Source: Pisolithus tinctorius (lineage: Eukaryota > Basidiomycota > Agaricomycetes > Boletales > Pisolithaceae). From it: a stretch of 64,000 nucleotides of DNA. Shown here piece after piece: positions 1 through 10,744 of this stretch (position 1 is the first letter of the stretch; every line of letters begins with the position of its first letter). The position numbers were made by a program, and so were the translations under genes. The notes below the pieces were generated by a model. It saw only the letters and a list, made by a program, of their open reading frames with translations. It searched no databases and was not told the DNA's origin. The stretch is taken from the NCBI GenBank assembly GCA_024663395.1, contig JANFAH010000025.1, positions 682,001 through 746,000 of the forward strand. The letters are read 5' to 3'.

Positions 1-2296
1 AGAGGTCGAACAGGAGATGAGCCGTCAGCAATACCACCCAGTACTGGAGCCATGAATTGAAGGATTATGACCACGTCATAGTGGTCTGCTTCATTAGGGA
101 AGAGACTGCGCATATGATTCAACGCCGCCATGGGCAAAGGTTCCAACATCGTCAGAAGCTGCAGCATGACAGAGCGGAAACGCTGATATGGTATCCCTGA
201 CTTCGGCACGACGCTCTCTAGGATGGTGGCATACATGCCATCCAAAAGTGTCTTCCCCTCGTCCGATGGGATGGCTATTAGGCTCTTGAATCGTTCTTCC
301 ACAGTTTGCCCAAAGGCGCGATTCGGGTCGACAAATTCGCAGGCCAGACGTGCCCACTCGAACAAGCCATTCGACTTGTGAACAATCTGCTGTATCTCCG
401 TAGGCCCAATACTGTCTTTGAGACTAAGAAGTTCCTTGGAGATGAATAGAGTGATGTCACGCTGCGCCAGCTCTGCGGGGACATCGTCCAGACACATCAC
501 TCTGACGTTCATGGCATCCCTTAGAGCACGTTCGATATCCGGTAATGCTCGGGACGTTAGCAAGACGCGAAAATTCGGCGGCATGTTGGCGGCTTCCTCC
601 GACGTCAAAAGCGACAGAATATGCTTCCTCGATAAGACCTCCCCGCTTTCGTCCAACGCATCGATCACCACCACTACATTCCCAATAATGGAACCTGCAG
701 CCTTGGACAATGGCTCCAATATCAGTTTTTGCCACTGTTGCAACAAGTCGGACGTCGTCTTCAGAGCGGGGTCTTCAGCGAGGACACGACCTAATGCTCG
801 TCGAAAAGCGGGGTAACGGCCGGCCAGATCATGGGACATAGTCGTCAGCATCTTCTCTTCCCGACGCTCAGCCTGCCTGTCACGGGAAAAACAAAAGCAA
901 GACCCAAGCCCTCCCACGTCCTTGAGCCAAGATGCAATGGTATGGGCGATCGCAGATTTGCCCCTCCCAGCCTGCCCGTGAAGCCATAAAATCCGTCGGG
1001 CGTCAGGGTGAGTATCATTGACCCAGTTGATGATGTCCTGCAGAATCTCAGTCCTCGTGTTCTCTAGGCATTTCTTCATCGTATTCAAGCCCGCCCCACC
1101 TGCATAAGCCATCCCCTCCATGTTCAGGTCCTCGAGAACGCGATACACGTTGATCTGGATGTCCCGGGTCTGGCAGTCTCGGTATTGCTGCATCAACTCG
1201 TCTAGAGTCTTGGTGTAGTCGTTGACGGCAGTCTGCGTCTCGGACATTATGTTCTTTCCGAGTCTCTTCCCTGAGAAAGTATGAGGTCAAAATCTCAACG
1301 AGACAACAACAGACGTACAAAAGTTTGTTGTTTCTGAATAATCTCTGATGAACTGCGCACAGGCATTGATTACCTGCGCGATTTTCGCCAAGGGTACTCT
1401 CATGGTATCAATGTTCTTGATGGTGTCGTCTTTCAAGAGGAATGCGTACACAGAGCCGACTTTTTTCAAGAGGTCCGAAATTGCACTATCGAGGTTCGCT
1501 TGCGTAATGATCAACTGGCGCATGGGTGGTGTGAGTAAAGAAAGTAGATAAAGAACTCGTAGTCATACTTGGGAAGCGGCCGTGAGAATGCTCAACGCTA
1601 TCTGGGCGTAGGGGTGGACCTGCGCGGGATTGTTCAGTCGCGGGATAGATGCCAGAATAAACCTACGCACGTTTGCAATAGTGGTGACTACATTGTTAAA
1701 GATCTTAAGAGGTTGGAGATAGTTGCTACTCAAGTTCTCAAGGTCAGCAACTGCGGTACTGGTCTGTGCGACAATGTCGACAACAATTTCGCCAGCACGT
1801 GGGATCGGTTTTATGTTCTTGAAAACTTGTTGTGCAATGCCAAGATCATCCCCCGCCAAAGCTGGGTCAGGATCAGGACCTGCGTTACTGGACAGCCCTT
1901 GAGTCTGTGAAAGATACGTGCTTAGCATTGTTGCAGTGCCGGACGTCATACATCACATACCTCAACATCTTGGGCAACTTGTCGCGGTCCGTGGTCTTCC
2001 TGGGCCCCTTCAGATACAATGGGATCGGCAGAGGAACTTGACGGGCCTCGGTGACACCGGATGAAGCGACTTTTCATAGCGGCCAGTTTGCCCTTAAAGC
2101 CATGACTCGAATGCCCAGGATTCGATGCAATGCCTCCAACAGGAGCCTCGGACTGCCCTTGAGACTTGTGTTTGACCGATCCATTAGTCTGTTGCGTTGG
2201 TAAAAACAGATTGCTTACTGGAGGGACGTTAGGCGCTGATGAGGAAGACTTTCCAATATACAGGAAACCACGTTTCTTTGGCTGGAGTCTGGCCAT
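1..2296 (-). CDS. NACHT-domain NLR/STAND protein, copy A (3' part outside window)
   Basis: The gene reads right to left from the ATG at 2296, whose first residues are MARLQPKK. Exon 1 is a basic, Ser-rich, disordered N-terminus. It is followed by helical N-terminal exons (about 1,560-1,900 and 1,320-1,510) and a large exon from about 1,265 to the window edge. The large exon holds the NACHT NTPase: a P-loop GQAGRGKS near 980 and a hydrophobic Walker B VVVIDALDES near 660. NLRs of this type are cytosolic STAND sensors linked in fungi to non-self recognition and regulated cell death; that role here is inference. The exon is open to position 1, so the copy seems intact as far as it can be seen. 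A stop after the codons for VVSLRF lies in a 48-nt intron (GTACGT donor near 1,316, acceptor near 1,277). The C-terminal part, probably WD40 by analogy with copy B, is outside the window. Confidence 0.85.
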
Positions 2297-3067
2297 TGAG
2301 GAATCGATAGTTAGGATGAGATATGTACTGCGAGTTGGATTGCGATGACTGCGAGTTGGATTGAGATGTGAGTTAGGTTGCAATGTCGTTCGAGTATTGA
2401 GACGAGCAGTGATAGTTGCGTGCTGTGAAGGTGTCCCGCGTACACGTGTGGATGGGTAGCCGTCTCCCTGCCAGCTCTCATAGCCACACTCAGCTCAGCT
2501 CGCTCGTTCTGTTGTCTCTGTCCCCTTCCTCACTTGGGCGCCTCCCTGTTCTATCTCACCAAATACCTCTCGCTCAAGTGTCGACTTTTTCCATCCCGCC
2601 CTGCATGCCCCTGTGGAGAGCGTCACACCGGATGGTCAAATACCTCAGTATGGGCCGTAATCACCGAACGGCAGCAACAGCATAGGGTAACGAACAAGAA
2701 GTAACCGCGACGTCTGACATCTGAGGTAGACACGAAAGGCGAGCCACCCTCGAAGAACCCCCCGCAACTCAAAATACCATTGTTGTACGAATCGTGCAGA
2801 GCCTTGTCTTCGACCACCCTCACTCGGACTTCGCCACCAGGCCTGTGTCTGCACACGGTTGAACTTATGAGATGTACTGACTTGCTACCGAAGGCGCTGC
2901 AGCCTGCGAACTGCAACGGTTCCCAGCTTAGGCATCGTCCCAGGATTTCCACTCTGCTACGCGCAAGCCTCCTATTTCCTCGTGATAGTATTCTGCACTT
3001 TTCTTATTGTTGTCTTGCCTCCGAGACAACCGCAACCAGTCACTAATCTCACTACAAACTCAGTTCC

Positions 3068-3370
3068 TCAATTCCCTGTAGAACTCCTTCCCAAACATGA
3101 ATTCGGGCGCATTTCCCTATGTAGGTGCACGTCGGTGGTGTCGCCTGGAAACCACTGACAGTAGACTTTCTCATCACATCCCTGACACATTCCCGTACAT
3201 TGTCCGCGACAATCAAGAAGCGAAATCAAAGCACAGATGAGGGAGGCGCTAGGGGAGGTTCCGGATGTGGTTGTCCCATACGTTGGTGCCGGCATGGGTC
3301 CTTCTACGAATTTATCCCAGATACATCTGTGCACCTCGTCGGCGTTGAGGCAGGAGGCGAGGGTGCACAC
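3068..3370 (-). other. Conserved open stretch between NLR and 7TM genes, unknown
   Basis: A minus-strand reading frame of about 100 codons is also open at the same place in block B (about 15,762-16,175). It contains several Cys residues (CRGQCTGMCQGC in A). The B version has changed two of these to GMGEGC, and the opposite strand is also open in both copies. I recognise no family. It could be an exon of a small gene, an NLR upstream regulatory region, or a chance open frame. The only positive evidence is that it survives in both copies. Confidence 0.2.
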
Positions 3371-3479
3371 GGATGAACGTATTGTGCTAGTGTGCTATGA
3401 TAGATCGCTTCTGGTTCCCACTTGGTGCCTTGAGATGGCGAGGCGCCCACACTGCGAACTGTACAAACGGGTAGGTACG

Positions 3480-3680
3480 TCTACATTTTCCGCAACCAAC
3501 TCCGCCTCCCCTATCGCGTTCAACATCACACTGCTCGTGTTTACCGCAGCTGACCGTTCCCCCGATACCGCCGCAGGGCTACTAGTCTTGATCAATTACT
3601 ACTATATTGGCACAACACTGATTCTGGACAGAGCCTCGCAACGAGCCATTATCCGACGAAATACAAGCTGGACGTCTGGA
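3480..3680 (+). pseudogene. Relic of a second 7TM gene, block A
   Basis: Translated on the plus strand, this stretch reads SPIAFNITLLVFTAADRS and then LLVLINYYYIGTTLIL. It lines up with the last membrane segments of the neighbouring minus-strand 7TM gene (FPLIFNIAQIIFITTDRIP and VLLLINSYVTVLGV). It is therefore a degraded paralogue in the opposite orientation. No matching start or upstream exons are visible. The same relic sits at the same place in blocks B and C, so it predates all three duplications. Confidence 0.6.
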
Positions 3681-4284
3681 CGGCCCTCGTTAGTGGAGGG
3701 CTGGGAGAGAGCGGAGCAGTGGTAGTCGGGATAAGGGATGTCACGCTTGACTCGGCAAGTTCAGAGAGCGTATCAGTGAAGTGCTGACGAATTCCAAGCA
3801 ACTTGTCACACCCACAGAAGAGAAAAAGCATTCTATAGTGTGATTTCTAACGCTCCGAAATCGAAGTTACTTTCGTGTCTCTCTTCAGCCACGGCGCACT
3901 CGCTTACGACACTAGTTGAAGTGATAGGTTGCGACCGCCCACATACTGACAACGTAATATACATATGGGATGCGATTGGTCCTGGTGGTTTGTGTTCTTG
4001 TTTTGTGTTTGTTAGAGTCCTGAATGCAATGAATAGGAAGAATGTGTTGGAAGTTGGTGCGAGACCATCACGGGCCGAATCGCTGTCAGTGCACCTGTAC
4101 CCGGCACCGGGGACAGGTATGGTATTGAATGAACGAGTTGTTGATTTGGGCTGCCCTCCCGCGTATTGTAGTATCGTACAAGCAACTTCGTATAGTTCAT
4201 CAATTTGTGAACGTCGTCGCTATCGTCTACGTAAGGTATTTAAGAAATGTCCTTTGCCAGTGGCCCAGGAATAGAACCAGTAAA

Positions 4285-5502
4285 TCATACGAAGGTATAC
4301 TTCTTCGCTTTCTCCGAGGGGGAGAGTTGGTTGAGATTCGTCCCAGTGTCCAAGCCTGTAGTGCCATGTGTGAGAGACCCCTCGTCTACTAATGCGATAG
4401 AGCTCCTACTCTTCCCGCCAGCAGCACGGTCCTTTCCAAAGTTTGGTTTGCAGGAGGTGAACATGCGCTCAGGTAATGGTTCGTTGCGAGTCCGAACCCA
4501 CTCTGATCCCGAGGACCATAGTGTCGCGCACATTACCCCCAAGACAGTTACATAGCTGTTGATCAAGAGCAGCACTTCGCCGGTGGTCGGGATCCGGTCA
4601 GTCGTGATAAAGATGATTTGTGCAATGTTGAAGATGAGAGGGAAGACAAAATTGGCGACGGATATATAGAAGATTCGGCGGATACGGTCCGCAATGCTGC
4701 GCGCTGCATGTCGGGACATGCATGAGTTATTCATACCCTCACAGAGACGCACGGTGGTATGCTCACCTCTATTTATCGACGATGTGCGGACGTGGAGGTT
4801 GTAAAGGAAAAAGCTGACGGAGTACCTAGAAAAGATGTTCGATGGATCACGTACAGTAGTAGACGGACACCAACTTACAAGTTGTCGACGATTTGCATTG
4901 TCCACTCGGCGATCATGTAAGGGTTGCGGAACCAGGCACTGGACTCATTATCCTGAGTGAGAGCGTTAGTCGTTATCCCAGACCGAACGTAGTCAAGAAC
5001 AGCAATGGCCTGTGCAAAATGCTGCTCAGCAACGAAACTAAACGTTGATGAAAAAACCTACGATAACGGCCACTCGAGCGCACTTGATGCAGAATGGGAG
5101 TGCAAAGATTTTCACTAGAGTGGCGGGAGGCGTACTGCCAAGGGGATAGAGAGCGAAGAGGCGAGTCAACAATATCGAGTCATACAGTAATGGCGAGAAG
5201 TAGAGGAAGACAACTGTAGCAATGAAGACACTTGCTGACACCTGGCCGAATGGTTCCAATATGTACTTCAGGGTGGTCAAGCCCATCAATACACCCATGG
5301 CTAGGACGTGACAGATAGCAAGCACATTTAGTCGGAATACGAGGCGGCGTCGAGACTCTTTAGTTGAGAGTGCAATAAGGACAACAAAGAGGGTAAACAG
5401 ACAGGCAGAGAAAGCAGTGGTTACCACGATGTAGTCGAAGCCTGGGCGTACGGCGCTCACGAAGGCAATAATGATAGCTTCTGAATCCGCCGTTGAGGAC
5501 AT
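4285..5502 (-). CDS. Seven-transmembrane GPCR-like protein, copy A
   Basis: The gene reads from ATG 5502 (MSSTADSEA); an in-frame ATG at 5538 would add 12 residues, but this start is the one shared by all three copies. Exon 1 encodes four to five hydrophobic helices joined by a basic loop (STKESRRRL). A GTAGGT donor then leads to short exons (about 4,880-5,000 with WFRNPYM and EWTMQIVDN, about 4,770-4,850 with SFFLYNLHVRT). The final exon, about 4,285-4,720, holds two more helices (FPLIFNIAQIIFI, LLLINSYVTVLGV) and a hydrophilic Ser-rich tail. Total length is about 330 residues with roughly seven helices. The layout resembles multi-copy fungal 7TM/GPCR-like families; the ligand is unknown. 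It lies beside the NLR and all splice sites are usable, so the gene looks functional. Confidence 0.75.
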
Positions 5503-5559
5503 TTGTGGGGTGATGCACTTGAATGAATACGCACACATTAACTTAGATATAATCTACCA

Positions 5560-6372
5560 CGTGTACTGGGTGATTGATCGTTGATTTGCACAGCCCATGA
5601 TGGCAGAATCCATTGAGAGGACTGGTTTGAATCCCTTGAAGGGTTAGTGGCTACGGAGGAAAAGCCTAACAGTGAAACCATACGATTAACAATTGGACGC
5701 CTTTCCTCGTGGTTTAAGAGCGCTTTCGTACTCCAGTGGAACCGTTAAGCTGTGTCCCGTTCAGTCAGCCAGAAATGCGGTTGAGATATGTAGGTGTTCC
5801 ACTGGTACAACGGACTCAATAAACACGCCTTGGAAACCTCGCACCCAATTCCGAACATTGATGGAAGGTTGAGGCACTGATTATCGAACACGAGAAACGG
5901 GATGCCGATTGTCAACAGCGTAGCCTCGAGAGGCAGGGAAGAATAGAAGAACCTGACGTGCCGGTCGATGTTGCTGTGCACAAAGCAACTCGATGGACGA
6001 GAAATTACAAGTTACGGTCAAGAATTGATGCAGGCCTTGACGACAACTTGATTTATCATCGATTGCTATAGGCCGATGTACCTTCTCCGAATGACTATAA
6101 TTATAGGCTTCCAAAGTACCTTGATAGCCTTCAATTTTCAGTCTGCAATGTTTTGCGACCGACAACAGGGTGTGGTACCTGTCAGACCCGGCGGGCCAAT
6201 TGACCTGTGATTTATCCTACGGAAAGTCATCCAGTGATCAACATACTGTAGATGCATAGGATCTGGAACCGAGATTAGCAACCCTGCTATTTCTATGGAA
6301 AGCCGGACAATCATGCTTCCGTACGGCCCAAATTGGGAATTTTTCTGGCAGCCAACCTGATGGACGTGCAGC
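5560..6372. other. Gene-poor stretch at the right end of block A
   Basis: Sequence upstream of the 7TM gene is shared with block B up to 6,040 and is unique afterwards. About 6,218-6,280 shares a short, partly identical segment with 26,973-27,025 (both contain GGATCTGGAACCGAGATTA or a close variant). I see no convincing gene here; the short open frames are not supported by homology or splice sites. Confidence 0.5.
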
Positions 6373-6459
6373 ATGTATTTCGAAGTGAAGGTGCGGTCAC
6401 AAAAGGGACGTACATTTTTCTCTCACGGCAGTCTCATTGTTCTGAGCTACGCACACCTG

Positions 6460-9400
6460 CGTAACTATCCACGCTCTCGTTCGCTTGCTCAGGGCCCCCA
6501 CAGACCCACCCTCAGCAGACGGACCATTCAAAATAGACGTCGCCAACGACGCTTGGTCGGACACGTCGTTTGGTGCTGTGAAAACGGCCGAAGTTCTCGT
6601 CGGATGGGTATTGGTTTCTCTCGCACGCGATGGAAAGAGCTCTATATCAATTCCTAAATATTGGTTGCTGTTACAGTAGACACTCTTGTCTTCTGTGTCC
6701 TCCGTTCTCCCATTGCGACTTGGCCCCTGCCGCTGAGCTATCGTGACAACCTTGCGGGAATTGTCAAGGAACTTATCTCCCTTTCACACGTCCCCGGCCT
6801 CGATCTTGGCGGTGTATATGCACCTGCACGTGCCGTGCTTGCAACATTATGGCCCTGTGCTGGGAAAAGAGTTGGCATGGATTCTCTGATGGAATGCCTC
6901 GCAGCTGTATTTGGCGTGTTCCGTGCCTTGGAACGTGAGTGTGAAACTAACTGTATTTGAGGATGCGCTCTCTCAGACAGGGTATTCAGGGTGATTCGGC
7001 GTGAATATGTATCATGGTAATCGAATTGTACAGGGAGGCGCATTGGAAATTTCGGGATCAAGAAGAAGCTGATCTTCCTACATTCTATCCTCTGTTTGTT
7101 TTCCGTGCCAACTTACAAACACTGGTTATACATTATCTTCCTTTCGACACGCATGCTCTATTGGAATTGTACCCTTGCACCCTTTGTACCTTCGCGGTGG
7201 TTGAATGCACAATCAAGCCAAGAACACCTGTCGTCGAAAACCTCGAAACAACTTCATGACACTCTTTACCGTGCCGGTATCGAGGCGCTATTATCCGTTG
7301 AAGATCTCAGGCAGCCTGCCGACACATTATTGGATGCACTTTCGCGCATGTGCATGGACCACTCCCTTTCCCTCTTGCCATGCCTCTTTTCTGCACGTCT
7401 TTGTGCAGTAAATCGCCACCGCACAACGTTTTCCCCCTCTTCGTCCGGGTTGGGATCTCCTGCCTTGGCCATTCGTGATGTCGTGCGCGCTGATGCAATG
7501 GAGGTCTGGGAGTCCTGTAGGAAAGTCCTTTTACGCGGTACCGTAACGGTGGACTCCGGACCGCAAAGGACGGACGCGTGGATGACGCTTGTAGGGATCT
7601 TGGACGTGATCGAGGAGGAGCACTTGTATACCCTGCGCACAACTATTGGGTCAGGCAATCGGAACACGGCTCCCAGTCGTGATGTGGAGTTCACTTTGAT
7701 AGAAGCGAAGGAGCTTGCGCTGGCCACAGTCGAGCGCACGGGTCAGGTTTGTAACTCGAATGACATGTTTGTCGTGACTCTGGCGATAGATGTTCTCGAC
7801 GTGCTGGTAGGAGTTGAGTATGAGCTGATAGGCGGCGAATTGCAGAGGTTACTGGGTGCTATTGTCGGTGTGAGTAGTAGTAATTTACCTGGTTTTTGTC
7901 TTGGCGTACCTCACAGACTAATCTTCGGTTTCCTAGTTGCCACATCCACTCTCCGTCCGGACAACAGATCCTGTTCAGCGACTACTTTCGGACCTTCTCG
8001 ATTATCATACTGAGACCCGTACGGTACACGCGTACATCCTCACCCCTCTTGCTGCCCTCTCTTCACTCACCCTTCCCAAGTCAGTGTCCTCGCAGTCCCT
8101 CCCTGTACCACCGCATGACTTGATGTTCAGTCCGCTGCGGCCATGTCTTCTGTCGCTCACTAGGGCTCTCTGTATGGTTTTGACCGCTTTACAATCTGTA
8201 GAATTGGCGCTGGCTGTTTGGAAGAATTTACGCGGGCATAGAAAGCATACACTGCTGAAAGAGGTCAAAGTCGACGCGGCGGTAAGCGATGAAAGACTGA
8301 TGAAGGGGAGGCGACACCAACAGAGGGACATGCTAATGATGATGGCACGCTGCGGTCGAAGTGTCACTCGCTAGCACTTGCAATTACCGTGTGTCTGGCA
8401 CCGTTCTCGCTAGCATCTCCCCGTATGCGTATGTCCCCGACACTCGGAATCCAGGAGTCGTGTGGGATGAGGTTGGGAAGCTGGGGTGGGTTATCGCCTG
8501 GGAGTGTATGCGACACGGATGAGGTGAGTGGCAAGATGTAGATCTCCAACGCGAAGATGAAAGCAAAAGAAAGAAGCACAGGAAGCGGCAACGCGAAAGG
8601 GAACGACAGGATCCTTATATGCTAGTTTCGGATGACGTCGTCGCTTCTGCTGTGTTGCGATGTCTATGTGATGTCCGTGCTCCATTGATAGTTGCGAGCT
8701 CGCCAACGCCTGTGACGCTAGGCCAAAGTGATGTATTAGGAAGCGATGAAATCAAGAAGTTGCTGGGCGCCGTCGGCGACGAAGGCATGTCTGCAGAGTT
8801 AGTACTAGAAATCGTGCATATGGCCTACGTTATTATTCCTCTCTGTGCTAACTGTATCCACACATGTACAGGTCAGGAGACTCTTTGTGCAAGTTTCCCA
8901 AACACGCGGCTTCCAACGGTGCCATTATCAAGACGAGCATCGATATTTTAATTCACCACTTCTCTCCTCAAAGTCGATGGTGCGGCTCTTCAGCAACGCT
9001 TACGTGGGAAAACTTAGGCGTTGCCCTACTTTACATGCTAGCTGATCGGTGGATAGGCGTCACCGAGTCCATTCTTTCGATTGCCCCAGATTCATATCTC
9101 ATCGGAAACGTTGCCCTACTGTAATATTCAGTGCAGCCACTCCGGAAGAGGTGCTCCAGAGGTTCATCTGCCTTCTCTTGACCATTCGACATTTGGAACT
9201 ACCAACAAACTTGACGGATAACTGGGTCAAGACCACGACATCTCACCCTCAACATTCTTGACCCTGTTCTGAGGAATGTACAGTTCTGGGAGTTGCCCAA
9301 TATGTGAGGTGCGTTTCGAGCTGGTTGTCCGTTCCATCGAAGAATTTCTTACATTCATCCTTCGGTTCTGCAGGTGCCTTCCCGTCATTTGCATTAAAGC

Positions 9401-10180
9401 AGACTGCCCTTCTGTCCTCATCTTGCTTCCTTCCTGGGTCTACTGGGACTAATGGACTTGACGAATTTGAGCTTGTACTTGCGAGTGAAGTTTACGCTCC
9501 TAATGCATATACCCCCCGAGTACTTCGCCCAGGCCTCTCGCATGGAACTTGTGAAGAGAGCTGTTGGTGGTGATGTCGCCATGTGCTCTGTACTTCAGGT
9601 CACAAGTGGCGGCGGGACAGCGGATCGGAGTGGCAGGGAGCACTTGGGGAAGGGGAAGGGAAAGGATATAGTTGATTCACCGCGAAAATCCGATGCTGGG
9701 TATGTCATGGACATGGACGAAGAAGACGATTCTGGAGTGCGAACGCTCAGAGAACTCTGTTTCCACCATCTCATGGTATTCCGTGCCTTCCGATATCGTA
9801 TGGGTTAGTTGATGAATGCACTGGATTACACCATGAATTGGTGGTTTATGTTGTCAGATTCGCTTTCCATTTCCCAGTGATCAAACTTTATTAGACATCT
9901 TGTGCATACATTGAGCATTTACTCCAGTCACTCTCAAAATTGGCCACGTTGTCAGGTGCACTTGCAAAAGGTACGTTAAATCTTGTTTCGATTCACCTGT
10001 TGTACGTTTTTTTACATGCATTTCTGGCCTGGCACAATTATTGGTCATCCTAGTACCCTCCTCCATGATCAGAATTCTGAGGCATCAGCAGCAGTGGTCA
10101 GCATACTGAGTAGTCTTGTTGCTGCTCAACCATTTTCTGATATGTCGCCACAGGGATTTTGGCAACACGTGCTTGCCTGA
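6460..10180 (+). pseudogene. Damaged multi-exon gene, possibly Urb2/Npa2-like
   Basis: Plus-strand coding sequence can be followed in pieces. One begins RAPTDPPSADGPFKIDVA and contains AEVLVGWVLVSLARDG. Next come a piece with ATWPLPLSYRDNLAGIVKEL, a long open exon at about 7,260-7,880, one at about 7,940-8,370, and pieces near 8,460-8,830 and 9,450-9,800 (IPPEYFAQASRMELVKRAV). The order and wording recall agaricomycete Urb2/Npa2 nucleolar proteins of 60S biogenesis, but this is from memory of the family and uncertain. Several joins need a frame change: a TAG and shift after PKYWLLLQ near 6,680, and another shift near 8,350. No in-frame ATG precedes the first piece. The gene starts close to the block A breakpoint, so 5' truncation is likely. 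The last piece (10,030-10,180) lies near the edge of the CpG-poor zone. Confidence 0.45.
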
Positions 10181-10199
10181 TCTGCTGTGTTCCAACTCA

Positions 10200-10744
10200 C
10201 TGAATGTCTAAGAGAATACTATACTCCAGAAAGGTGAAATTCACTTCCTGGAAAGCTTGTTCGGCATGGCTTCTGACATGTGGACACAGCCTTTTGACAG
10301 CACTTGTATCTATGCTGAAAGTGGTGTGTGAATCCTCTACACCTATCTTCCTTTCAGATGGGGAATGATCTGGAACCAATGGTGCACTCGCATCGAGTGA
10401 GCATGTTGAAGCTTGCTTTTATGCATTATTGTTTGTGCAGTGGCTAGAAATTGAAAGTGCATGAACTCACTGCTTAGCTCTTACCTAGACAATGGGCTGA
10501 TCACCTTGACCAGTATATTTGAGAGATGGTAAAGGAAATATGGCTGATGGCTGGGTACAACCTGTGAGTTGTTGAATTTAGGGTGGAGTGTGCATTTAAG
10601 TTGGTTAATCAACAATGGTGGGAAACCATCTGGGTGTACATACCATATGAATACAAATGTCAATTCAACATACTATTGCTTATTTTGTACTTTGTGTGTA
10701 GAATGCAAAGGAAGTAACAAGGATAAAGTCCATATGTATCAACA
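10200..10744. other. Convergent intergenic stretch
   Basis: This stretch lies between the 3' end of the damaged plus-strand gene and the stop codon of the minus-strand NLR-WD40 gene. It is AT-richer and becomes CpG-poor towards the right. No gene or RNA was seen. Confidence 0.6.

Larger units (their letters stand above)
1..6040. repeat. Segmental duplication block A
   Basis: This block aligns co-linearly with 12,831-18,686 over its whole length, with scattered substitutions and small indels. Position 1 corresponds to about 12,831. The right-hand breakpoint is sharp: both copies share CCTTGA, then A continues CGACAACTTG and B continues TCTGAGATCC. The block contains the NLR, a plus-strand 7TM relic and an intact 7TM gene. 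Coding and intergenic parts look similarly conserved, so a fairly recent DNA-level duplication is likely. Confidence 0.93.

Noticed and set aside
94..816. Open frames on both strands opposite and beside the copy A NLR exon
   Set aside because: They are shadows of the NACHT exon, which is open through the window edge in the minus-strand frame that matches copy B.
1277..1320. Stop codon in the copy A NLR after VVSLRF, apparently breaking the gene
   Set aside because: It lies in a 48-nt GT/AG intron that is also usable in copy B, so it is not a lesion.
7266..7739. Minus-strand 157-codon frame
   Set aside because: It is a shadow of the long plus-strand exon of the Urb2-like gene; no domain and no splice support.
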